Source of the DNA: Paraburkholderia sabiae
GTDB lineage: Bacteria; Pseudomonadota; Gammaproteobacteria; Burkholderiales; Burkholderiaceae
Length of the DNA: 64,000 nt
Assembly (NCBI RefSeq): GCF_030412785.1
Contig: NZ_CP125296.1
Location: 992,001 to 1,056,000 of the forward strand
Direction: 5' to 3'
The notes under the pieces are model-generated. The model was not told the DNA's origin. It saw only the letters and a list, made by a program, of their open reading frames with translations, and made no database searches. The translations under genes and the position numbers were made by a program. Shown one piece after another: positions 16,950 to 25,629 of the stretch. Positions within the stretch are counted from its first letter, which is position 1. Every line of letters begins with the position of its first letter.

Positions 16950-18023
16950 ATGCGTTGGAACAGGACGTTCACGATGGTCGGATGCCATGCCGAAGGTGAA
17001 GTCGGCAACGTCGTAACGGGAGGGCTGATCGACGTGCCGGGCAGCACGATGTTCGAGAAGATGCTGTATCTCGAAGAGCACGCAGACGAGCTGCGCAGGA
17101 TATGTCTCTTCGAGCCTCGCGGCTCGGTGAATCACAACGTCAACTTCATATTGCCCGCCACAGATCCTCGTGCGCAGATGGGTTATGTGATCGGTGAATC
17201 GACGGAGTACGTGGCGATGTCCGGCTCGAACACGATGTGCGTCGCCACTGTGCTGCTCGAAACGGGCATTCTGCCGATGCGCGAGCCCGTCACGGAGCTG
17301 GTGCTGGAAGCGCCCGCCGGACTCATTCATGTGAGATGCGAGTGCTCGAATGGCAAAGTGACGCGCGTCGAGTTCACGAACCAGCCCGCTTTCGTCGCGC
17401 ATCGGGATGCGTATGTCGAGGTGCCCGGCGTCGGCAGCACCGCGATAGATGTTGCATACGGCGGCATGACGTATGCCCTGGTCGACGCGCAGGCGCTCGG
17501 CTTCGATATCGCTCCCGATGAAGCGCGAGACCTTTGCGAACTCGGCCAGAAAATCAAGGCGGCCGCCGTCGAGCAGTTGCCTTTCTCGCATCCGCTCAAT
17601 CCTCTGATCAAGGGCGTCACGAATACGCAGTTCATGGGCCCGTTGCGGCGGGAAAACGGCAAGCTGTTTGCACGCAACACCGTCGTCGTGTCGCCGGGGC
17701 GTTGCGACCGTTCTCCGTGCGGCACGGGAACGTCGGCGCGCCTCGCGGTCTTGCACGCGCGCGGTCTGATCGACGTCGGAGAAACCTTCGTCCATGAATC
17801 GATCACGGGATCGCGATTCGAAAGCCGCGTCGCTGCGACAACGAAGGTCGGCAATTACGCGGCCGTGGTGCCCGTCGTGTCCGGTCAGGCGTGGATCACT
17901 GCCATTTCGCAGATCGGAGTCGATCCGACGGACCGCTTCCAGACGGGTTTCACCGTGGCCGACACATGGCTGGAAGCAGTCGACGACAAGCTCATCAAAT
18001 CGCGTCAATCAACTTCAAACTGA
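16950..18023 (+). CDS. Proline racemase family protein with Ser/Cys active site
   Basis: A 357-residue member of the proline racemase family. The first catalytic position is Ser91 ('MSGSNTMC') in place of Cys, while Cys257 is kept in '[12 protein letters not shown]'. Ser/Cys members include both trans-3-hydroxy-L-proline dehydratases and some 4-hydroxyproline epimerases, so the reaction is uncertain. It is clearly paralogous to the gene at 19520 (both begin 'MRW' and share 'EGE-G-V-TGG' and 'QIGVDP' near the C-terminus) and less close to the Cys/Cys enzyme at 14625. GGAG is 6 bases before the ATG, 22 bases after the FAD enzyme gene. Confidence 0.8.
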   Translation: MRWNRTFTMVGCHAEGEVGNVVTGGLIDVPGSTMFEKMLYLEEHADELRRICLFEPRGSVNHNVNFILPATDPRAQMGYVIGESTEYVAMSGSNTMCVATVLLETGILPMREPVTELVLEAPAGLIHVRCECSNGKVTRVEFTNQPAFVAHRDAYVEVPGVGSTAIDVAYGGMTYALVDAQALGFDIAPDEARDLCELGQKIKAAAVEQLPFSHPLNPLIKGVTNTQFMGPLRRENGKLFARNTVVVSPGRCDRSPCGTGTSARLAVLHARGLIDVGETFVHESITGSRFESRVAATTKVGNYAAVVPVVSGQAWITAISQIGVDPTDRFQTGFTVADTWLEAVDDKLIKSRQSTSN

Positions 18024-18025
18024 AC

Positions 18026-19507
18026 ATGAAATCCTACGATCGACTTTTCATCGACGGCCGCTGGGTCGCGCCCGTCCACAACGGCAGCTTCGACACCATC
18101 GACCCCAGCAGCGAGCTGGTACTCGCCAAAGTGGCCGCTGCGACGGCAGAGGATATCGACCTCGCCGTGCAGGCGGCGCGCAAGGCGTTCGACGCAGGTC
18201 CGTGGCCGCGCATGCGCGGCGCCGAGCGGGCCGCTGTGTTGCGGCGGATCGGCAAGGGCATTCGCGACCGTCTGCACGAACTCGCCGAAATCGAAGTGCG
18301 CGACAACGGCAAGCCGCTGCCCGAAGCGCTGTGGGATCTCGGCGACGCGGCAGGCTGCTTCGAGTTCTACGCGAACCTCGCGGAAACACTCGACGACAAT
18401 GCCGAGCAACCCGTCGCGCTATCCGACGACCGTTTCACGTCCGTCGTGCGCAAGGAGCCGATCGGCGTGGCGGGCGCGATCATTCCGTGGAATTTCCCGA
18501 TGCTGATGGCGGCGTGGAAGGTCGCGCCGGCGCTGGCGGCGGGATGCACGATGGTCCTGAAGCCTTCCGAGTTGACGCCGCTGACGGCGCTCGAACTCGC
18601 CGGGATTGCGGCGGCGGCGGACCTGCCGCCCGGTGTGCTCAACGTCGTCACGGGCTTCGGCAAGGACGCGGGCGCGCCGCTCAGCGAACATCCCGGCATC
18701 GACAAGCTCGCGTTCACGGGCAGCGTGCCGACGGGTAGCCGCATCATGCAGGCGGCCGCGCGGGACATCAAGAACGTCAGCCTCGAACTGGGCGGCAAGT
18801 CGCCGTTCATCGTCTTCGACGACAGCGATATCGACGCGGCCGTCGAATGGATCATGTTCGGCATTTTCTGGAACCAGGGCGAGGTGTGTTCGGCGACGTC
18901 GCGCGTGCTGGTACAGCGTGGCATTTACGCGCGGCTCATTGAGCGGCTCGAAGAGGAAACGCGCAAAATCACCATTGGCAACGGGCTCGATGACGGCGTG
19001 CTGCTTGGGCCGATCGTCAGCGAGGGGCAGTACGACAAGGTGCGCGAAGCGGTCGAGCGCGGCAAGCAGGAAGGCGCGCGTCTGGTGACGGGCGGCGCGC
19101 GGCCCGCGCATCTCGACACGGGCTACTTCATGGAGCCCGTCGTGTTCGCAGACGTGCCCGAAGACAGCTGGATCTGGCGCGAAGAGATTTTCGGACCCGT
19201 GGTGTGCGTACGGCCGTTCGATACCGAAGACGAAGCAGTGCAATCCGCGAACGACTCGCGCTTCGGTCTTGCCGCAGCCGTCATGTCGCGCGACGACGCG
19301 CGCTGCGAACGCGTTGCGCGAGCGCTGCGCGCGGGCATCGTGTGGATCAACTGCTCGCAGCCCACGTTCACGGAAGCGCCCTGGGGCGGCTACAAGCAGA
19401 GCGGCATCGGACGCGAACTGGGCGTGTGGGGCTTGAACAATTATCTCGAGACCAAACAGATCACGCGTTTCAACAGTGACAAGCCGTGGGGCTGGTACAT
19501 CAAGTAA
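18026..19507 (+). CDS. NAD(P)-dependent aldehyde dehydrogenase, probable 2-oxoglutarate semialdehyde dehydrogenase
   Basis: A 493-residue ALDH. Asn156 in 'PWNFP', general base Glu254 in 'SLELGGKSP' and nucleophile Cys288 in 'NQGEVCSA' are all present. The start lies 2 bases after the preceding stop with no clear ribosome-binding site, suggesting coupled translation. Context predicts oxidation of 2-oxoglutarate semialdehyde to 2-oxoglutarate, the last step of hydroxyproline breakdown. However, the C-terminal pattern 'WGGYKQSGIGRELGVWGLNN' is closer to betaine/aminoaldehyde dehydrogenases than to the usual semialdehyde enzymes, so substrate assignment rests on neighbours. Confidence 0.8.
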   Translation: MKSYDRLFIDGRWVAPVHNGSFDTIDPSSELVLAKVAAATAEDIDLAVQAARKAFDAGPWPRMRGAERAAVLRRIGKGIRDRLHELAEIEVRDNGKPLPEALWDLGDAAGCFEFYANLAETLDDNAEQPVALSDDRFTSVVRKEPIGVAGAIIPWNFPMLMAAWKVAPALAAGCTMVLKPSELTPLTALELAGIAAAADLPPGVLNVVTGFGKDAGAPLSEHPGIDKLAFTGSVPTGSRIMQAAARDIKNVSLELGGKSPFIVFDDSDIDAAVEWIMFGIFWNQGEVCSATSRVLVQRGIYARLIERLEEETRKITIGNGLDDGVLLGPIVSEGQYDKVREAVERGKQEGARLVTGGARPAHLDTGYFMEPVVFADVPEDSWIWREEIFGPVVCVRPFDTEDEAVQSANDSRFGLAAAVMSRDDARCERVARALRAGIVWINCSQPTFTEAPWGGYKQSGIGRELGVWGLNNYLETKQITRFNSDKPWGWYIK

Positions 19508-19519
19508 GTCGAGGCGATC

Positions 19520-20551
19520 ATGCGCTGGAAGAAAACGCTGCAACTCGTCGACGTGCATTGCGAGGGCGAGATCGGCAAGGTCATTACGGGAGGCGTCGTC
19601 GGCATTCCCGGTGCGACCATGCTCGACAAGATGAATTACATCAACGAGGTCGACGACAGCCTGCGCAGACTCGTCGTGCTCGAACCGCGCGGCTGCCTGC
19701 AGATGTCGGTCAATCTGCTGCTGCCGCCGACGCGTCCCGAGGCGCACGCCGGCTTCATCGTGTTGCAGGCGGACAAGGCGCATCCGATGTCCGGTAGCAA
19801 CGCGATCTGCGTGGTCACGGCGCTGCTCGAACTCGGCATGGTCGAGATGCAGGAGCCGGAAACGACTGTGGTGCTCGATACGCCGGCGGGTCTGGTCACC
19901 GCTCGTGCAACGTGCGCGGATGGACGTTGCGTGAGCGTGTCGCTCGATATGGTGCCCGCGTTCGTCGAACAACTGGACTTCGCTTTCGAGACATCGCAAT
20001 TCGGGGCCGTCAAGGCGGACGTTGCCTTTGGCGGGGTCTATTACGCGCTGATCGACGTGGCGCAAACAGGGCTCACCATCGCACCCGAAAACGCACGCGC
20101 ACTCGCCGAGCTTGGTGTTGCGTTCAAGGACGTGATCAACCGGCAGATCCGGATCCAGCATCCGCTGTATCCGCAGATCAACGAGGTCGCGTACGTGATG
20201 TTCCGCAACCGGCTCAGCGACACGCTGTACCAGACCTGCACGACGCTGCCGCCAGGACGCGTCGACCGGTCGCCGTGCGGGACGGGCAGCTCGGCCAACC
20301 TCGCGACGCTCGCGGCGCGCGGCCTGGCGGACATCGGCAGCCGGCTGAAGTCGCGCTCGACGATCGGCGGCGAGTTCGACATCGAACTGCTGGGGAAAAC
20401 CGAGGTGGGAGGCAGGCCGGCGGTGCTCCCGCGAGTACGCGGCCGCGCGTGGATATATGGCATCCAGCAGATTGGAGTCGATCCCGACGATCCGCTGGCA
20501 GCCGGTTTCATGCTCAGCGACACGTGGGGCTCGGGTTTTCCGAAGGTCTGA
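19520..20551 (+). CDS. Proline racemase family protein with Ser/Cys active site (second copy)
   Basis: A 343-residue family member with Ser91 in 'MSGSNAIC' and Cys253 in '[12 protein letters not shown]'. It starts 12 bases after the aldehyde dehydrogenase stop. It parallels the gene at 16950 along its whole length, so the pair probably arose by duplication and was separated by the aldehyde dehydrogenase gene. Possible reactions are dehydration of trans-3-hydroxy-L-proline or epimerisation of another hydroxyproline or methylproline; no ketimine reductase is encoded nearby to complete a trans-3 route. Confidence 0.8.
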   Translation: MRWKKTLQLVDVHCEGEIGKVITGGVVGIPGATMLDKMNYINEVDDSLRRLVVLEPRGCLQMSVNLLLPPTRPEAHAGFIVLQADKAHPMSGSNAICVVTALLELGMVEMQEPETTVVLDTPAGLVTARATCADGRCVSVSLDMVPAFVEQLDFAFETSQFGAVKADVAFGGVYYALIDVAQTGLTIAPENARALAELGVAFKDVINRQIRIQHPLYPQINEVAYVMFRNRLSDTLYQTCTTLPPGRVDRSPCGTGSSANLATLAARGLADIGSRLKSRSTIGGEFDIELLGKTEVGGRPAVLPRVRGRAWIYGIQQIGVDPDDPLAAGFMLSDTWGSGFPKV

Positions 20552-20623
20552 GGGGAGATGCGCGCGATGGTAAACTTGACCGCGCGCCCGTCTTTCCGGG
20601 CCCACGACGACTGCGGTGAAACG

Positions 20624-21331
20624 ATGAGCAAAGGTACGAGCGAGACAGAGACACAGGGTCGCCGGCACGGCGGACGGTACATCTACGAAGAGTTGCGAAA
20701 GCAGATCCTGACGCTGCAGCTCAAGCCGGGTGCGCCGCTGGACGAAGTGTCGCTGGCCGCGCAGTTCGGCCTGTCGCGTTCACCCGTGCGCGATGCGCTC
20801 GCCAGGCTGATCAGCGAAGGTCTCGTGACCATCCTGCCCAACCGGACGACACTCGTCACACCGTTCGAAATCGAAGAATTCCCGAAGTACATCTCCGCGC
20901 TGGACCTGATCCAGCGCGCGGTAACCCGGCTTGCCGCCCAGCACCGCACGGACGCGGACCTTGCACGCATCCAGAAAGCCGACGACGTCTACATGCAGGC
21001 GGTCGATAGCGGCGACTTCCAGGCGATGTCGGAAACAAACAAGGCATTGCACATGGCCATCGCGCATGCCGCGAACAATCCGTACTTCGTGGGCTATTAC
21101 GAGCGTCTGCTCGGCGAGGGGCAACGGCTGCTGCATCTGCATTTCGACTACACGGTAACGTCACCGACCGCGACGAAGCTCGGGCGTGATCACGCGGAAT
21201 TGATCGACGCGATTGCACGCAAGGACGCTGAGGCGGCGGAACGGCTTGCGCACGAGCACACGATGTTGTTCCAGAAGCGCTTCCTCGACTACATGCGTCA
21301 GAACATGACGGAATCAATGGCGCTGTTGTAA
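20624..21331 (+). CDS. GntR-family (FadR/FCD type) transcriptional regulator
   Basis: A 235-residue regulator. The winged-helix DNA-binding domain is at about residues 15-80 ('AAQFGLSRSPVRDALARLISEGLV'), followed by the all-helical FCD ligand domain with His residues in 'NKALHMAIAHAANNP' and 'GRDHAELIDAI' that usually bind a metal and the effector acid. I chose ATG at 20624 for family length; an ATG at 20558 (or 20567, with GGGGAG about 9 bases before it) would add about 20 residues. It is the last gene of the hydroxyproline operon and the likely regulator of it. Confidence 0.8.
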   Translation: MSKGTSETETQGRRHGGRYIYEELRKQILTLQLKPGAPLDEVSLAAQFGLSRSPVRDALARLISEGLVTILPNRTTLVTPFEIEEFPKYISALDLIQRAVTRLAAQHRTDADLARIQKADDVYMQAVDSGDFQAMSETNKALHMAIAHAANNPYFVGYYERLLGEGQRLLHLHFDYTVTSPTATKLGRDHAELIDAIARKDAEAAERLAHEHTMLFQKRFLDYMRQNMTESMALL

Positions 21332-21543
21332 GCGGCGCGAGACGCGCAGCTGCGCTTCCGGCTATCCCGGCGCCGTTCGCCAATCCGGGGCGTTGGCGGC
21401 CCGATTCATTCTCATCGGCGAATTTGTTCTATCGGAAGAGCACGCGATCCCTGTCAAATAGAGGCAAGGTCCAACCAGGAACTGCCGATCACAGCATACC
21501 GGCCGTCTTGCGGACGATGTGACTACGGGAAGGAGCGTGCACG

Positions 21544-21858
21544 ATGAGGTCCGTGAAATATATTTGCGCGTCGAGCAGCAGGAAACTGGATGGTCGCCTC
21601 GACGAGAGCACAGCCTGGTTCGAATTCAACCAGGTGGCGCATCTGTTCGGAATGAGCGCTCAGCAGGCCGCCAAGCTGCTTCAGCAAGCAGGCACGACTG
21701 GCGACATCGAGCCTGCGAAGGACGTCAGATCATCCGACCGCTCCAAATGCATGTTGAGTCATCGGGCTGTCGTCGCGGTCGGATATCTGATCGACTATGG
21801 CCGGGCAACAGCTTTCCGTCACTGGTGCGCCTCCGGCCTGGCTGTCCTGTTCCGTTAA
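21544..21858 (+). CDS. Small RhuM-like protein
   Basis: A 104-residue protein with a strong ribosome-binding site (AGGAG 8 bases before ATG). The middle has a helix-turn-helix look ('FEFNQVAHLFGMSAQQAAKLLQQ'). The C-terminus 'SHRAVVAVGYLIDYGRATAFRHWCASGL' follows the pattern of RhuM-family proteins, in which 'L-x-x-I-x-x-VGYR-x-x-S-x-x-x-x-FR-x-W' is the conserved core. RhuM proteins are normally about three times longer, so this is either a minimal member or a remnant. RhuM is a horizontally spread family linked to pathogenicity islands; its function is unknown. Confidence 0.55.
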   Translation: MRSVKYICASSSRKLDGRLDESTAWFEFNQVAHLFGMSAQQAAKLLQQAGTTGDIEPAKDVRSSDRSKCMLSHRAVVAVGYLIDYGRATAFRHWCASGLAVLFR

Positions 21859-22147
21859 ACCTCTGTTGAAACCGTGTTCCCGCATTGAACGCGTGGATCA
21901 GCGTATCGACTCGTGCATTACGGTCCGGAATCAATTCCAGCGAGGCGGGTGCGGTGACGCGGTTGCCGTGCTGACGGGCTTATACACGAAGGTTGGCGAG
22001 ATTATCCTAGCCCCTGGGTTCGTTGCGGCGTCATGATTGGCATGGCAAGCCGCTTTGCGACGCCGAGTTTGGCCGGCGCGCCAAAGACCGACAAGACGAC
22101 CGACCCGGACACGGATCGGCCCACTACTCACTCAGCACGGACAGCAC

Positions 22148-23398
22148 ATGTTTGAATATTCTGCTAGCACTGTATCGAATGTCGACCCGGAACTCTGGCG
22201 CGCGATTGAGGACGAGAACCGTCGTCAGGAAGATCACATCGAACTGATCGCATCGGAAAACTACACGAGTCCCGCTGTCATGGCTGCGCAGGGTTCGCAG
22301 CTCACGAACAAATACGCTGAAGGCTACCCGGGCAAGCGCTATTACGGCGGCTGCGAGCACGTCGACGTCGTCGAGCAACTGGCGATCGACCGCGTGAAGC
22401 AACTGTTCGGCGCCGAAGCTGCGAACGTGCAGCCGAACTCCGGCTCGCAGGCCAACCAGGGCGTGTTCTTCGCGATGCTCAAGCCGGGCGACACGATCAT
22501 GGGCATGAGCCTCGCCGAAGGCGGTCACCTGACTCACGGTTCGCCCGTGAACATGTCGGGCAAATGGTTCAACGTCGTCAGTTACGGTCTGAACGAAAAC
22601 GAAGATATCGACTATGAAAAGGCTGAAGCGCTCGCCGCCGAGCACAAGCCGCGGCTGATCGTGGCGGGCGCATCGGCGTTCGCGCTGCGAATCGACTTCG
22701 AGCGCCTCGCGAAGATCGCAAAAAGCGTCGGCGCGTATCTGATGGTCGACATGGCGCACTACGCAGGTCTCATCGCAGCGGGTCTCTATCCGAACCCGGT
22801 GCCGCACGCGGACTTCGTCACGACGACGACTCACAAGAGCCTGCGCGGCCCGCGCGGCGGCGTGATCCTGATGAAGGCCGAGTACGAAAAGCAGATCAAT
22901 TCGGCGATCTTCCCGGGCATTCAGGGCGGTCCGCTGATGCATGTGATCGCGGCCAAGGCCGTGGCTTTCAAGGAAGCGTTGTCGCCGGAATTCAAGGAGT
23001 ATCAGCAGCGTGTGGTCGACAATGCGCGTGTGCTGGCAGAAACGCTGGTGAAGCGCGGACTTCGCATCGTCTCGGGACGCACCGAGAGCCACGTGATGCT
23101 CGTCGATCTTCGCGCGAAGAAGATCACGGGCAAGGCTGCGGAAGCGGCACTCGGCGCCGCGCATATCACGGTCAACAAGAACGCAATTCCCAACGATCCG
23201 GAAAAGCCGTTCGTGACGAGCGGCGTGCGCCTCGGCTCGCCCGCGATGACCACGCGCGGCTTCGGCGTGAAGGAAGCGGAACTGGTCGGCAACCTTATCG
23301 CCGATGTACTCGAAGGTCCCGAGGACGAAGAGACTCGCAATCGTGTGAAGGCCGAAGTGGCCGCGCTGACGAGCCGGTTCCCCGTCTACGGCAGGTGA
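22148..23398 (+). CDS. glyA: Serine hydroxymethyltransferase
   Basis: A 416-residue PLP enzyme that interconverts serine and glycine with tetrahydrofolate. ATG at 22148 gives the family N-terminus; '[20 protein letters not shown]' and the PLP lysine Lys230 in '[14 protein letters not shown]' are present, and the length is typical. It stands alone, with no gcv genes or glycine riboswitch upstream. Burkholderiaceae often carry a second glyA apart from the housekeeping copy, and this position among catabolic genes suits that. A hairpin lies about 50 bases after the stop. Confidence 0.95.
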   Translation: MFEYSASTVSNVDPELWRAIEDENRRQEDHIELIASENYTSPAVMAAQGSQLTNKYAEGYPGKRYYGGCEHVDVVEQLAIDRVKQLFGAEAANVQPNSGSQANQGVFFAMLKPGDTIMGMSLAEGGHLTHGSPVNMSGKWFNVVSYGLNENEDIDYEKAEALAAEHKPRLIVAGASAFALRIDFERLAKIAKSVGAYLMVDMAHYAGLIAAGLYPNPVPHADFVTTTTHKSLRGPRGGVILMKAEYEKQINSAIFPGIQGGPLMHVIAAKAVAFKEALSPEFKEYQQRVVDNARVLAETLVKRGLRIVSGRTESHVMLVDLRAKKITGKAAEAALGAAHITVNKNAIPNDPEKPFVTSGVRLGSPAMTTRGFGVKEAELVGNLIADVLEGPEDEETRNRVKAEVAALTSRFPVYGR

Positions 23399-23445
23399 GC
23401 GAGACGCACCCTGGCCATGTCGGCGATCGGTCGCTGGTATGAGTG

Positions 23446-23480
23446 CTCGTGGTGCCGGGTCCGACAACCGGTGCCACGAG
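23446..23480. other. Hairpin between glyA and the convergent AraC gene
   Basis: CTCGTGG (23446-23452) pairs with CCACGAG (23474-23480), with CCGG/CCGG pairing possible inside. No T-run follows, so it is at best a weak bidirectional end for glyA and the AraC gene at 23594. Confidence 0.35.
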
Positions 23481-23593
23481 TAGAGACAGAGAGAGGCGAA
23501 TGAGCATGTTCAATGCGCGACGCCTGTCAGCACTTCCACGACCATCGGGTTCTCGTCGCTCAAGCCGAGTCGGGGATGCGGTTGCGCGATTTC

Positions 23594-24589
23594 TCAATCA
23601 CGGCGCGACGCACGCTTCGCCGTGACAGACGGCAATTCGCCGAACATGACGCGATAGTCGTGCGCGAAACTGCTGAGATGCCAGAAGCCCCATTTCGTTG
23701 CGGCCGTCGTGACCGACTCAGCGAGCCGCAATTCCCGACGCACATGGTTCAGCCGCACCGCCCGAAGGTACGCAATCGGATTCAGATTGAGCGCTTCCTG
23801 GAAGGCGTATTGCAGCGTCCTTCTGCTCACGCCGAGCTGAACGCATAGCTCGGCGATCGAGAGCGGGCAGCAAGCGGGATCCTGAAGCTTTTCCTGCACC
23901 GAATTCACAAGCGACCAGTATTTCGTCGGCCGGCTATTGGCGGCCGCGTCTCGCGCAACCGAGATGACTTCGGAAATCGCATAGAGAATCGTGCGTTCGA
24001 GAAGTTGAACGCGATCATCGGTGTCGGCCTGTTCGCCAGGCGACGATTGCGCGGCCGCGGCAAGTGTCTGCTTGAGAAGATCGCGAAGATTGTTCGCGAC
24101 TTCGGCTGCCATCGGAACCAGTGGTCCAGTAGGCCGGGTAAGCAATGACGTACCCAGCACGCGCATCGAATCCGCCGATAACTTCTCCGGCTCGATTTCG
24201 ACGTTCACGAGCACATGGCGGTCCGGCGAGAAGAACTCGAACTCCGGCGCGCCGGAGAAGACATGCAGGCTGTCCCGGTCGCTCTTTTCTCCGCACATCC
24301 TTGCATGGCCTTCCAGTTCCAGCGGGACGGCGACCGCGAGTCTGTCGGAGGGCACCGAGCCCTGCTGCAAGATGACCTTGTCCAGATGTTCGACGAGCAG
24401 CCGGATTCCACCGAGCGAAACCGTCGACGACGATCCGTGGAAAAGACCGCCCGAGATCTGCGTGTAATGCAGGCTCCAGCCGTCGAATGCGCGCGCCTGC
24501 TCGTCCACGTCGGTGAATGAGCAAAAGGCGACTGTGCGCGCGAAAAGACGTGCGCCAGAAGAGGTTGTCGAAACGGGGGTAGTGCTCAT
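23594..24589 (-). CDS. AraC-family regulator (EutR/FeaR-like), paralogue 1
   Basis: A 331-residue regulator. The N-terminal domain has the 'D-x-D-E-Q-A-R-A-F-D-GW-x-x-x-Y-x-Q' opening shared with the AraC genes at 42739 and 55382. The C-terminal double helix-turn-helix ('SIAELCVQLGVSRRTLQYAFQEALNLNPIAYL' split by a linker, then 'TTAATKWGFWHLSSFAHDYRVMFGELPS') is typical. It is divergent from an SDR gene, and the intergenic region holds one of three copies of TTGCCGAAATCNGATAGT. That makes it the prime candidate to activate the SDR, the APC permease (25629-27161) and the NCS1 permease (27557-28921). Confidence 0.85.
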   Translation of the reverse strand: MSTTPVSTTSSGARLFARTVAFCSFTDVDEQARAFDGWSLHYTQISGGLFHGSSSTVSLGGIRLLVEHLDKVILQQGSVPSDRLAVAVPLELEGHARMCGEKSDRDSLHVFSGAPEFEFFSPDRHVLVNVEIEPEKLSADSMRVLGTSLLTRPTGPLVPMAAEVANNLRDLLKQTLAAAAQSSPGEQADTDDRVQLLERTILYAISEVISVARDAAANSRPTKYWSLVNSVQEKLQDPACCPLSIAELCVQLGVSRRTLQYAFQEALNLNPIAYLRAVRLNHVRRELRLAESVTTAATKWGFWHLSSFAHDYRVMFGELPSVTAKRASRRD

Positions 24590-24689
24590 CGAGAAAAACC
24601 TGATTGCCGCATTGCTTGAATAGCTCGAACTGCTTCCAGAGCATAACGTGCCAAAAAAGCGGCGAGGCCGATGTCCGCAGAAACCCTGA

Positions 24690-24707
24690 GTTGCCGAAAT
24701 CCGATAG
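24690..24707 (+). promoter_or_regulatory. Operator motif A, copy 1 (SDR promoter)
   Basis: TTGCCGAAATCCGATAGT, followed after 5 bases by GCTTTTTG and by a possible -10 (TTAACT, 24727-24732) 20 bases beyond the motif. It lies 69 bases before the SDR start. The same 18-mer, differing at one base, occurs at 27304-27321 and 27446-27463. Confidence 0.75.
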
Positions 24708-24776
24708 TGAGCCGCTTTTTGTCACCTTAACTTTGAGTTCGACAGGCTCCATTCCTATCGATCCGGAGAACGTGCA

Positions 24777-25556
24777 ATGAGTATAAAGATTGACGGCCGC
24801 CTCGCAGGCAAAGTCGCTATCGTCAGTGGCGGCGCGGGCGGGTGCGGCGCTGCTGCTTCAGAACTGTTCGCGGCGCAGGGCGCGAAGGTCGCCATCATCG
24901 ACCGTAACGGCGATGCCGCCGAGACGCTCGCCAGTGCGCTGCGCGACAAAGGCCTGGAAGCGATCGGCATCGGCGCAGACGTGTCGAATCAGAGCGCGGT
25001 GCAAAGCGCCGTTAGCGCGGCGCGAGAACGGTTCGGCAATACCGATATCCTGTTCAATCACGCAGGCACGCTCATCGTCAAACCGTTTCTTGAAATCGAA
25101 GAGACGGAGTGGGACTGGCTGATGGGCGTCAACGTGAAGAGCATGTTCCTGATGACCAGGGCCGTGTTGCCGCAAATGCTCGAAAAGGGCCGCGGAAGCA
25201 TCGTCTGTACGTCGTCGATTTCCGCCGTCTGCGCGACGCCCGGTGAAGTGCTGTATGACGCAACGAAGGGCGCCTGCCACATGTTCGCGCGTGCGATCGC
25301 CGTGGAGTACCGGGACAGAGGAATCCGCTGTAACGCGATCGCGCCGGGCTTCATTCGCACGCCGCATGGCATCCGCGAGCTGAAAGATCTGCAGGCGATG
25401 GGCGTCGATGCCACGGAAGAAGCGATCGCCTTGCAGCAAGGGCGTTTGTGCGAACCATCCGAAGTTGCGGCAGCGGCGCTGTTCCTGGCATCGGACGAAT
25501 CGAGCTTCGTGAACGGGACGCATCTCTTCGTGGACAACGGCTTCTCCGCGGTCTGA
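24777..25556 (+). CDS. Short-chain dehydrogenase/reductase (SDR family)
   Basis: A 259-residue classical SDR. The Rossmann start is 'AIVSGGAGGCGAAASELF', 'NHAG' follows the fourth strand, and the catalytic Ser and Tyr-x-x-x-Lys appear in 'TSSISAVCATPGEVLYDATKG'. The motif reads GGAGGCG rather than the common TGxxxGIG, which should still bind NAD(P). It oxidises or reduces an alcohol/ketone whose identity is not readable. It is divergent from the AraC gene and preceded by operator motif A. A strong terminator follows. Confidence 0.85.
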   Translation: MSIKIDGRLAGKVAIVSGGAGGCGAAASELFAAQGAKVAIIDRNGDAAETLASALRDKGLEAIGIGADVSNQSAVQSAVSAARERFGNTDILFNHAGTLIVKPFLEIEETEWDWLMGVNVKSMFLMTRAVLPQMLEKGRGSIVCTSSISAVCATPGEVLYDATKGACHMFARAIAVEYRDRGIRCNAIAPGFIRTPHGIRELKDLQAMGVDATEEAIALQQGRLCEPSEVAAAALFLASDESSFVNGTHLFVDNGFSAV

Positions 25557-25588
25557 CGCACCGGCACCAAAAATCCAGTCCAAGGGTT

Positions 25589-25629
25589 GAGCGAAGGTTC
25601 TGCAGCGATGCGAACCTTCGCTCTTTTTT
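25589..25629 (+). terminator. Rho-independent terminator of the SDR gene
   Basis: GAGCGAAGGTTC pairs perfectly with GAACCTTCGCTC (12 bp, 11-base loop) and is followed by six T residues. It ends the plus-strand SDR transcript exactly at the stop codon of the convergent permease gene. On the minus strand no T-run follows the stem. Confidence 0.92.

Noticed and set aside
18419..20668. A 749-codon open frame on the minus strand
   Set aside because: It lies opposite the aldehyde dehydrogenase, racemase-family and GntR genes, has Arg/His-rich composition without any domain, and arises from high third-position GC in the real genes.
21859..22147. Glycine riboswitch upstream of glyA
   Set aside because: I looked for the paired glycine-aptamer pattern and found neither its conserved core nor a tandem arrangement; the region shows no clear RNA structure.
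22124..23467. A 447-codon minus-strand frame opposite glyA
   Set aside because: Antisense to a highly conserved enzyme; translation has no recognisable motif.
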